Source: Geomicrobium sp. JCM 19039
GTDB lineage: Bacteria > Bacillota > Bacilli > Bacillales > Marinococcaceae
Length of the DNA stretch: 64,000 nucleotides
Assembly: GCF_000698145.1 (NCBI RefSeq)
Contig: NZ_BAXB01000012.1
Coordinates: 62,001-126,000, forward strand
Reading direction: 5' to 3'
The position numbers and the translations under genes were made by a program. Positions 35,862 to 43,915 of the stretch are shown piece after piece; within the stretch, counting starts at the first letter, position 1, and each line of letters starts with the position of its first letter. The notes below the pieces were generated by a model that was not told the DNA's origin, made no database searches, and saw only the letters and a program-made list of their open reading frames with translations.

Positions 35862-38281
35862 TTACGTTGCAACGACGTTGACGAGCTTTCCAGGAACCGC
35901 AACGACTTTTCGAATCGTTTTACCTTCAATATTCGCTGCTACTTTCTCATCAGACAGCGCAATCTCTTCCATTTGTTCTTTCGTCGCATCTTTAGCCATC
36001 ACGAGCTTCGCTCTTACTTTGCCGTTCACTTGGACGACAATTTCTACTTCGTCTTGGACGAGGTAACGTTCATCAAGAACCGGCCACGCTTCATACGTAA
36101 TCGTCGTCGTTCCCCCAAGCTTCTCCCATAACTCTTCAGCAATGTGCGGAGCAATTGGCGAGAGCATTTTCACAAAGCCTTCAATCGCCACTCGAGGTAG
36201 TGCCTCTTCTTTGTACGCCGCATTAATGAATACCATGAGCTGACTAATCGCTGTGTTAAAGCGCAAATGCGTCATGTCGACAGTCACTTTATCGATCGTT
36301 TGATGGTACGTTGTGAGTAACGGATGGTCCGTCCCTGCATCGTCTACGACTTTGCTTGTAAGTGTGCCATCTTCTTCAATGAGCAAACGCCAAACCCGGT
36401 CAAGGAATCGTCGTGATGCATCCAAGCCATTTGTGGACCAAGCGATGGAAGCGTCAAGTGGACCCATAAACATTTCGTACGTACGTAATGTGTCTGCTCC
36501 GTGTGAAGCCACGATATCATCTGGATTCACGACGTTGCCTTTTGATTTACTCATCTTCTCGTTGTTCTCACCACCAAGAATCATCCCTTGGTTGTAAAGC
36601 CTTTGGAAAGGTTCTTTCGTCGGCACAACCCCAATATCGTAAAGCACTTTATGCCAAAAACGAGCGTACAACAAGTGAAGAACGGCGTGTTCTGCTCCGC
36701 CGATATAAATATCAACAGGCAGCCATTGTTTTAACAATTCTGGGTCAGCAAGTGCTTCATCATTATGTGCGTCGATGAATCGTAAATAATACCAGCAGCT
36801 CCCTGCCCATTGTGGCATCGTGTTCGTTTCCCGACGACCTTTCATTCCGGTATTCGGATCGGTCACTTCGAGCCAATCGGTTGCATTGGCAAGCGGGGAT
36901 TCACCCGTACCTGAAGGTTTGAACTCATCCAAATCTGGCAAAGTGAGGGGCAGTTCTTCCTCAGCGACAGGTGTTAAACTGCCATCTTCCCAATGAATCA
37001 TTGGAATTGGCTCACCCCAGTAACGTTGGCGGCTGAACAACCAATCGCGAAGGCGATACGTCGTTTGTTTCTTACCTTTACCGTTTTCGTCAAGCCAAGC
37101 GACGATCTGTTCAATCGCCTCTTCTTTCATGAGTCCGTTCAGAAACTCAGAGTTCACATGTTCACCATCTCCGGTAAATGCCTCCTCGGAGAGATCTCCT
37201 CCGGAAACGACTTCACGAATCGGCAAGTCAAACGTCTTTGCAAACTCAAAATCCCTCTCATCGTGGCCAGGAACGGCCATTACCGCTCCCGTCCCGTAAC
37301 TAATGAGCACATAATCTGCAATCCAGACAGGGATACGCTCCCCATTCACAGGGTTTGTTGCGTACGCTCCTGTAAATGCACCCGACTTCTCTTTTGCCAA
37401 ATCTGTACGCTCAAGATCACTTTTCGTTCCGACTTGTTTTTGATACGCTTGCACCGCTTCTAGTTTCTCAGCTGTCGTCACCTGATCTACAAGCGGATGT
37501 TCCGGTGCTAATACCATGTACGTTGCACCAAATAGTGTATCTGGACGTGTCGTAAATACGTTCACTTCATGACCTTCAATATCAAACGACACTTCTGCTC
37601 CCGTTGATTTACCAATCCAATTGCGCTGCATATCTTTAATGCTCTCAGGCCAATCCAACTCATCAAGATCGTCAAGCAACCGGTCTGCATATTCTGTAAT
37701 CCGAAGCATCCACTGTTTCATCGGGCGTCTTTCCACAGGATGGCCGCCGCGCTCACTGACCCCGTCAATCACTTCTTCGTTCGCTAAAACGGTGCCTAAT
37801 GCTGGACACCAATTCACCGCTACTTCATCGACATACGCAAGACCTTGCTTGTACAGTTGAATGAAGATCCATTGTGTCCATTTATAGTACTCTGGATCGG
37901 TCGTGCTAATTTCGCGGTCCCAATCATAAGAGAACCCAAGTTCTTTAATTTGACGCTTGAACGTTCCGATGTTTTTTGGGTAAACGTGTTTGGGTGTTGG
38001 TTCGTATCCAATGCGTATTGCTCTGCTGGAAGACCAAATGCATCCCAGCCCATAGGATGAAGTACATTGTATCCTTGCATCCGTTTCATTCTTGAAAGAA
38101 TGTCTGTCGCTGTATATCCTTCAGGATGACCGACGTGCAAACCTGCACCGGATGGGTACGGAAACATGTCCAATGCGTAAAATTTCGGTTGATCCGTTTT
38201 TGATGTATCCGCTTTAAATGTTTTGTTATTCTCCCAATATGCTTGCCACTTCTGCTCAATCTTGTCATGTGGAAAGGCCAT
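35862..38281 (-). CDS. leuS: Leucyl-tRNA synthetase (one frame break)
   Basis: Class I aminoacyl-tRNA synthetase with editing domain. HIGH-type motif HVGHPEG (~47), CP1 editing region with [14 protein letters not shown] (~230), and KMSKSKGNV (~575). The frame breaks near 37975: one A restored in CCCAAAAAAC gives [20 protein letters not shown] and an 806-residue protein (B. subtilis 804). Since leuS is essential, this is almost certainly a sequence error. ATG 38281 follows GGAGGCGTCCTTT. I see no T-box leader motif upstream. Confidence 0.95.
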
Positions 38282-38344
38282 AAAGGACGCCTCCTTTTTA
38301 AACAACACTTCATGCTTATGTTTAGTTTCATTTTCGATTTAATG

Positions 38345-38371
38345 AAAAATGCCTCCCTCTTCGGAGACATT
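38345..38371 (-). terminator. Terminator upstream of leuS
   Basis: On the minus strand AATGTCTCC (38371-38363) pairs with GGAGGCATT (38356-38348), one G-T pair, then TTTT. It would end a short transcript that begins upstream of leuS. Confidence 0.6.
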
Positions 38372-38392
38372 ATCAATACACTGCTCAAACTG

Positions 38393-38487
38393 TTAAGCAG
38401 ATAAACCGCTACTTTTGCATATTTCTTGATATTGCCATTGTAGGCTCGAAATTCGTCAATGTCAAGGCTGACAGGCAGTTTAGCCAT
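38393..38487 (-). CDS. Possible 31-residue peptide gene before leuS (hypothetical)
   Basis: ATG 38487 has GAGAGGG at good distance and reads MAKLPVSLDIDEFRAYNGNI. As written the frame runs through the terminator and into leuS. If one A is missing near 38416 (AAAAGTAGC), it would end ...YAKSSGLSA with TAA at 38393-38395, 22 bases before a good terminator. Given how frequent base losses are here, that reading is attractive but unproven. No homologue is known to me. Confidence 0.35.
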
Positions 38488-38578
38488 TTGTTACCCTCTC
38501 TTAAATTCCACGAGCATGAAATTGAAAATAAGCGTATACTATACGTAAGCAATCATGATCTTGGAAGGAGGGTGCAAC

Positions 38579-38716
38579 GTGGTACACGAGATCTTAAACG
38601 ACAGAGAACCTGCCGTTCATTCTAAAAAGCAGAATAAACGAAAGAAACTCACTGGGAAGCTTAAAAAATCGATTCGTGATTATTTAAGAAAACAACCAGT
38701 GCCACGCTATGAGTAA
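38579..38716 (+). CDS. Small basic protein, 45 residues, unknown function
   Basis: GTG start at 38579 behind GGAAGGAGGGTGCAAC, an unusually strong ribosome site. The product is highly basic (HSKKQNKRKKLTGKLKKSI, DYLRKQPVPRYE) and could bind nucleic acid or ribosomes; that is inference only. It is followed at once by a strong terminator and preceded by TATACT at 38535-38540, so it looks like an independent short gene. Confidence 0.65.
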   Translation: MVHEILNDREPAVHSKKQNKRKKLTGKLKKSIRDYLRKQPVPRYE

Positions 38717-38721
38717 TGTTT

Positions 38722-38759
38722 GCGGCACCTTCACTGAGAGCGAAGGTGCCGCTTTTTTT
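38722..38759. terminator. Terminator of the small basic protein gene
   Basis: Perfect 11-base arms GCGGCACCTTC and GAAGGTGCCGC followed by T7 on the plus strand. It overlaps the MFS stop on the other strand by two bases. Confidence 0.85.
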
Positions 38760-39917
38760 ATCCCTCTTTCTCAACGCTTCGATCAAAGAGTGCGAATGCA
38801 ATAAACGCAAATACAAACAAGCAAAGAATCGTTACAAACACCATGTGCATCGAATACAAATCAGCAATGATCCCTCCGAACAACGGCCCGATCATTCGTC
38901 CACCGGTCGCAACGCTGTTCACAATGCCTTGATAAAACCCTTCTCTACCTTTTGGTGCCATCTTATTGGCAATCGTAGGCACAGCAGGCCAAACAAATAG
39001 TTCACCAACAGTCAAAATAAGCATCGCAATGAGGAAACCGGTAAATACTTCGGCACCTGTCAGTACAGCAAAGGCAGCTGCAAAAACCGTTACCCCTACG
39101 AGCAACTGAGCTTTTAACGTCTTCACCCATTTTTTCACGACAATCGCCATTAATGGCTGCATGAGCACGATTAAAAACCCGTTAATGGTCCATAATATGC
39201 TGTAGCTGCGCAAGTCAATGTTCAATCTTGCATATGTACAGAAATGTTTGATAACCATTGAACATACGCAAGCCAACAAATAAAGAACCCTGCCGACAAA
39301 ATCACGAGCGCTCTCATATTTGTCTCATTGAAAGCTGGCGTTTTTTCTCGTGACTTCGCCTGTGTGGAACGCTCTTGAATATTTCGATAGGCGATCGCGG
39401 CAAATAAAAACAACAACAAGTATGTAAAACTATTCGCTGCAAAGATAAGTTCAATATTAAAGGCAGCCACAACACCGGCTAAAGCTGTTCCTGCTGAAAC
39501 CCCTACATTTTGGGCGACGTACATTGCATTAAACGGCCGTCGACCTCCCTCAGGCCATAATGATCCTGCTAGAGAATAAAAGGCGGGAACAATCATGCCG
39601 TGCCCAAGACCAATCCCTGTTAAAAAGGCCATATATTGATAATATTCATGAAAAAAAGCTAAACAAACCGCGCTCACTAGCGCAATCGTCATCCCAAGGA
39701 TGAGTGTTCTATACCCACCCAACTGATCAAACAAACGCCCGCCAATAATATTACCAATGACGCCAGCACCTGCATACATCATGAGAACGACCCCAGCTGC
39801 AGAGAGTGGCTCTCCTAATTGCTGATGAATGTAGATCGTGTTGAGTGGCCAAAGAAATGACGAGGCAATCACGTTCGTACTCATTCCGATAATTAATAGC
39901 CATATGATTTTTGGCAA
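38758..39917 (-). CDS. Major facilitator superfamily transporter (one frame break)
   Basis: 12-segment MFS protein of drug-exporter type; the loop motif GGRLFDQLGGYRTLILGM (~50-67) matches motif A. The frame breaks near 39226: one base restored reads SNISVHMQRLNIDLRSYSILW and gives 386 residues. It resembles B. subtilis YttB, which also lies near leuS, but substrate is unknown. I favour a TTG start at 39917, five bases after AGGTGA; in-frame starts up to 39944 exist. Confidence 0.82.
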
Positions 39918-40030
39918 TGTTCTCACCTGCCTTCTACCGAACATCAGTGTACACCGAATTCAATGCAGCTGGCAATGCTCGCATGGTAAACTAATGGGCG
40001 AACAATGATAAGGAAATGAGGAGAAAAACT

Positions 40031-40617
40031 TTGCCTGTGCCTAAGATTTTACCGTTTGTACGCACACTACTCGAAGAATCGTTGTCAGAAGCGATACGGC
40101 AATAGATGCCACTGCCGGCAACGGTCACGATACATTATTTTTACGTGAAGTCGTTGGACACACTGGATATGTCCTTAGTTTTGATATACAAAAAGAGGCA
40201 CTCCAACACACGAAAAAACGCCTTGAGGACAGGCAGATCGATGGTAGCAATGTTGAACTGGTCCAGGACAGTCATGCCAATGTAATGACCCATCTAAATG
40301 GACACACCCCAAAAGCAGCAATATTCAATCTCGGTTACTTGCCGGGGGGCGATAAAACCATCGTCACTTCACCATCATCTACGATTACGTCCGTCAGGCA
40401 GTTGCTCAGTGTCATGCCCATAGGCGCGGTCATTGTCATCGTCGTCTATTACGGTCATGAGGAAGGAAAGAAAGAACGGGATGCATTGCTGAAGTTCACA
40501 TGCTCCCTCTCGCATCATGAAGCGCTTGTCGCCCGATACGAATTCATCAATCACACGAATGACCCTCCGTTTATTTTGGCGATTGAAAAAAGAAAAGGGG
40601 CAGAGAACGATGCGTAA
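40031..40617 (+). CDS. mnmM: MnmM (YtqB), tRNA wobble-uridine methyltransferase (one frame break)
   Basis: Class I SAM methyltransferase. YtqB-type proteins were shown in B. subtilis to methylate 5-aminomethyl-2-thiouridine in tRNA (MnmM). SAM motif AIDATAGNGHDTLFL (~25-39) and the family signature FNLGYLPGGDK (~100) are present. The frame breaks near 40093; one G restored (GAAGGCGAT) gives ESLSEGDTAIDATAGNG and 195 residues. TTG start 40031 lies seven bases after GAGGAG. It overlaps the next gene by 8 bases. Confidence 0.9.
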
Positions 40618-41719
40618 AATTATCATCGTTGGTGGAGGCATACTTGGCATGAGCACTGCTTATGAGTTGTCGAAGTCAGATGCAGATGTCGTCGTTGTTG
40701 ACCGTCAAGATGCTGGACAAGCAACCCGAGCGGCTGCTGGAATTATTTGTCCTTGGCTATCACAACGACGAAATAAAGATTGGTACACGTTAGTGAAAAA
40801 CGGCGCTGCCTATTATCCGAAACTCGTTGCAGAATTATCTTCGATTCGTAACGATGACACCGGGTTTTATCGTAGCGGCGCCATCGCCCTCAGTCCCACT
40901 AAAGAAAAACGAGATCAAATGCACGAGCGTGCAAAGAAGAAACGCCTCGATGCACCAGAAATCGGAGCGCTCATCCCTCTCGACCGTGATAACTTTGCTG
41001 ATTATACAACCGTCACACCAGTTGAACCATACGGCTTATATGTCAAAGGCGGCGCGCGAGTTGATGGCGAAAAACTCGTCAACAATCTCAGAATACAGGC
41101 AGAAGCAAATGGCGTCACAATGCTTCATGCCAATGCAACCATCAATGAGTCTGGAGAATTATTCGTCGATGGGGAGCGTTTGGAAGCTGACCAAATCGTA
41201 TTAACAGCAGGTGCGTGGGCGAACGAATGGTTACACACCTTGAACCTTCAACCCATCGTCTCTCACCAAAAAGCCGAAATCATTCACCTGGCATCGCCCA
41301 TGTTTACTGAAGACAGCCCGGTGCTCATCCCACAGGGAACGCAATATATCGTTCCGTTCAGCAATGAGAAAATTATCGTCGGGACGACACATACGGATAC
41401 CGAAAAATTCGATCCTACGCCGACACGTGAGGGATTTGAAACCATTCTCGAACAGTGCTATGAATCGTTTCCTAGTTTGACAGATGCTGAAGTCGTTGGT
41501 GCACGTGTAGGATTTCGCCCATACACAGAAAACTTCTTACCTGCGTTTGGCCCGGTTCCAAGTTTCCCTCATATTCTTTTTGCAAACGGTCTCGGGTCCA
41601 CAGGCCTAACGATGGGTCCTTACTTAGGCACTGTACTCAGTAGTATGGCATTAGGTCACGCTCCTGATCTTGATACAAGTCGGTACGCACCCGATTTCAA
41701 GCCTACGATGAGCCAATAA
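40610..41719 (+). CDS. FAD-dependent amino-acid oxidase-like protein (DadA/GlyOx family)
   Basis: 369 residues, intact. FAD motif IIIVGGGILGMSTAYELS (~4-21) and VVVVDRQDAGQATRAAAG (~30-47); near the end GVRVGFRPYTE-like ARVGFRPYTENFLPAFGPVP (~300) and NGLGSTGLTMGP (~335), typical of the DAO superfamily (D-amino-acid, glycine or sarcosine oxidation). The substrate is open. ATG 40610 follows AAAAGGGGCAG and overlaps the mnmM stop. Confidence 0.85.
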   Translation: MRKIIIVGGGILGMSTAYELSKSDADVVVVDRQDAGQATRAAAGIICPWLSQRRNKDWYTLVKNGAAYYPKLVAELSSIRNDDTGFYRSGAIALSPTKEKRDQMHERAKKKRLDAPEIGALIPLDRDNFADYTTVTPVEPYGLYVKGGARVDGEKLVNNLRIQAEANGVTMLHANATINESGELFVDGERLEADQIVLTAGAWANEWLHTLNLQPIVSHQKAEIIHLASPMFTEDSPVLIPQGTQYIVPFSNEKIIVGTTHTDTEKFDPTPTREGFETILEQCYESFPSLTDAEVVGARVGFRPYTENFLPAFGPVPSFPHILFANGLGSTGLTMGPYLGTVLSSMALGHAPDLDTSRYAPDFKPTMSQ

Positions 41720-41905
41720 TACAATCTCCTGCAGCAAGCCTTGCTACCGGAGACGAAGAACGTAGAGTACCGCTCAAGGGCATGGTAGTTCTCTTTCATC
41801 GGGGCTTCGGGGGTGTGATTCTTTGTCGAATGCGGGCACTTCGATGTCAAATACGTGCACAACCTACAATAAGCAGAGTGATTATGAGTGATCACATTCA
41901 CCCCA
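41720..41905. other. Non-coding stretch before repeat R3
   Basis: No gene and no clear terminator for the upstream oxidase gene. It may be the degraded interior of a partial repeat copy whose right end lies at 41906-41980. Confidence 0.35.
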
Positions 41906-41980
41906 TGAGCATCCGCCTGTAGAGGAAATCAACAACTAGCAAAGTAAGCTAAGAAAATCTAAAGTTCACACTATCTATAT
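41906..41980 (+). repeat. Right end of a partial MITE-like copy, R3a
   Basis: GCATCCGCCTGTAGAGGAAA, CAACA and AAAATCTAAAGTTCACACTA match the right ends of R1, R2 and R3b. It runs directly into the left end of R3b at 41971. Confidence 0.55.
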
Positions 41981-42412
41981 AAGTTGAACGAAAGAATTTC
42001 TTCACGAACGAATGGTAGACCAACCGTTAAAGCCTAAAGTTCATCGACTTTGAGATCGATCTTAATCGTTTACAATAGACGTAGCAATGATGGGCATCTA
42101 CTGCTATTGACCTCCAAAGTGTATGGATAGAGTTGAATACCAAAATTGAGCAACCCCAGTTCAGAAACGTAGCCTATTCAGTGCCGTTGATTGGAACGAA
42201 AGGCGGTGACGCCTGCGGAAGAAGGGCCGAGACGAGACCCGGCAGGTCGTAAGACCGAGGAGGCTCGGCCGGTCCTCCGCGGTAAAGAAAACACGGTGGC
42301 TGTCTTTTGGCCGCCGATGTTGCCCTTATGCTCTGGAGTGCAAGCATCCGCCTGCAGTGGAAAGCAACAACAAACTGCGCAATCAGGAAAACCTAAAGTT
42401 CACACTAGATAG
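41971..42412 (+). repeat. Dispersed MITE-like element, copy R3b
   Basis: Left end CTATATAAGTTGAAC (41975-41989) then GAAAGAATTTCTTCACGAAC; right end GTTCACACTAGATAG (42398-42412). Its second half (about 42190-42390) is a GC-rich repeat with GCCGAGACGAGACC...GAGGAGGCTCGGC and GGAAAGCAACAAC, a pattern I recall from intergenic repeats of many Bacillaceae. No protein is encoded. Confidence 0.65.
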
Positions 42413-42457
42413 ATCATCACACTACTTCTAATCATCCGTAAATCTCTTTTCTACGCA

Positions 42458-42486
42458 AAAGGGTTGCTCTTTTTGAGCAACCCTTT
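42458..42486 (-). terminator. Terminator of the fdh operon
   Basis: Perfect 12-base arms AAAGGGTTGCTC and GAGCAACCCTTT, 5-base loop, directly at the fdhD stop codon. The minus strand continues TTTTGCG. Confidence 0.8.
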
Positions 42487-43277
42487 CAGTTTACGACTCG
42501 TTCGGGAATCGTATATACATTCATTGATTGTTTACGAATAAAACCGATGGCGGTAATCTCGAGCTCTTCGGCAATTTCTAATGCCCGTTCTGTTGGAGCG
42601 GACTTAGACAAAATCATCTCACACCCGGTTTTGGCAGCTTTTAAAACGATTTCAGAAGAAAGTCTTCCGCTAAAAATTAACACTTTGTTCTCAAGCGAAG
42701 TATTGGTACGTAAGCAATGACCGTATAGCTTGTCCAATGCGTTGTGCCGGCCAATATCCAAACGCATGAGTGCAATGTCATCCGTTGTTGCAATTGCTGC
42801 ATTATGCACACCACCGGTATGTTTAAAAACGTCCGCTCGCTTTTGCAAGGCTTCCATGAGTGCGTAACATTGCCCGCTCGTGATTTGCACGTTTCTGGAA
42901 TGCATCGTTTTTGCGGTTTTAGCATCCGCAGCAAAAATTAAACTTTGCCGGCTCATTCCACAGCAGGATGTGATGTAACGCTTCGTTTGCATGTCTTGGT
43001 GCAGTCTACTGATCTCTTTGTGCAGATGAATGTGAACAAACCCTTCACCCTCATCTACACGTAACGTCTTCACATCGGAATATCCGCTAATAACCCCTTC
43101 TGAAGCGAGGAATCCAATCGCCATGTCCTCAATATACGTCGGCGAACAGATGAGGGTCACAAATTCTTCCCCGTTTATCTTAATCGTTACAGGCACTTCA
43201 CTTGCGATCGTATCCTGTACGGTTTCACGCTGGTCACCATGAAACCGTACAATCTCTCTTGTTGTTGTGCTTGTCAT
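42486..43277 (-). CDS. fdhD: FdhD, sulfurtransferase/accessory protein for formate dehydrogenase
   Basis: Sulfurates the molybdenum bis-MGD cofactor with sulfur from a cysteine desulfurase before insertion into FdhA. 263 residues. The cysteine-bearing loop ITSCCGMSRQ (~118) is present, together with FKHTGGVHNAAI (~150) and DIGRHNALDKLYG (~173). ATG 43277 follows AGGAAAATTAA and overlaps the upstream DUF1641 stop by 4 bases (ATGA). Confidence 0.94.
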   Translation of the reverse strand: MTSTTTREIVRFHGDQRETVQDTIASEVPVTIKINGEEFVTLICSPTYIEDMAIGFLASEGVISGYSDVKTLRVDEGEGFVHIHLHKEISRLHQDMQTKRYITSCCGMSRQSLIFAADAKTAKTMHSRNVQITSGQCYALMEALQKRADVFKHTGGVHNAAIATTDDIALMRLDIGRHNALDKLYGHCLRTNTSLENKVLIFSGRLSSEIVLKAAKTGCEMILSKSAPTERALEIAEELEITAIGFIRKQSMNVYTIPERVVN

Positions 43278-43915
43278 TTAATTTTCCTAAAAAGAAATGG
43301 GAGCAAAAAGCAAGCAGCCCCAAAAGCGAACCCAAACCATCGTGGCGGCGTCTGCTTATTTTTTTGCACGGAGCTTCTTGTTTTCATTTCTTTCTCTGGG
43401 TGCTCCTTTCTTTCCAGTTGGGGTTCGATCAACTCATTCGAATCTTGTTCAACGCCCATCCCTTTCACGAGCGCAACGAGCACGTTCATCCCTTCGATTA
43501 CTTCAGGGTCTTTCAATGCACCGATTAGTGCGGTATAGCCGCCTCTTTGATTGGCATGTTCATAGTCAGCAACCTTTGAAACTCCTTTGTTCACCTTGAG
43601 AACAAGGGGCTCAATTTCGTTCATGTTTAATGTGCCTAACAACTCAAACAAAAGCAGCGCATTTTTAATTGAACGGGTCGTATTATGATCATCGACAGCA
43701 GTAACGATTCTGTGCAAGAGCTTATCGCTTTGTCCGAGTCCTGCATTCATCATCTCAAACACTTCGTGCTCTTTTAGCCTGTCCAATACCTCTAACGCAT
43801 CGCGAAGTACTTCCTTGTTATTAATTAATAGATCTTCCACTTCACGTCGGTCGTTCTCACGTTGGACAGCCGGATCAATTTCTAGCTTGTGAATCACCTT
43901 CGTCGCTTTTGCCAT
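43274..43915 (-). CDS. DUF1641 protein of the formate dehydrogenase operon
   Basis: ~213 residues. Conserved helical core like B. subtilis YrhD/YjgD: LEVLDRLKEHEVFEMMNAGL (~40-60) and ALKDPEVIEGMNVLVALVKGMG. The family always accompanies YrhE/YjgC-type formate dehydrogenases; its function is unproven. Here it has an extra basic C-terminal region and a predicted membrane segment (FGFAFGAACFLLPFLF), so it could anchor the enzyme; that extension is unusual. Start ATG shares one base with the fdhA stop. Confidence 0.85.
   Translation of the reverse strand: MAKATKVIHKLEIDPAVQRENDRREVEDLLINNKEVLRDALEVLDRLKEHEVFEMMNAGLGQSDKLLHRIVTAVDDHNTTRSIKNALLLFELLGTLNMNEIEPLVLKVNKGVSKVADYEHANQRGGYTALIGALKDPEVIEGMNVLVALVKGMGVEQDSNELIEPQLERKEHPEKEMKTRSSVQKNKQTPPRWFGFAFGAACFLLPFLFRKIK

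Noticed and set aside
36993-37463. 156-codon frame on the plus strand
   Set aside because: Shadow of leuS coding sequence.
38086-38487. 133-codon frame running from upstream into leuS
   Set aside because: It passes through a terminator and into the leuS N-terminal coding region in another frame; only its first ~31 codons might be real.
38282-38578. T-box riboswitch for leuS
   Set aside because: No T-box sequence (AGGGTGGNACCGCG-like) or recognisable stem I; only a terminator hairpin is seen.
42191-42412. 73-codon frame inside R3b
   Set aside because: Lies in a GC-rich palindromic repeat; no start context or homologue.
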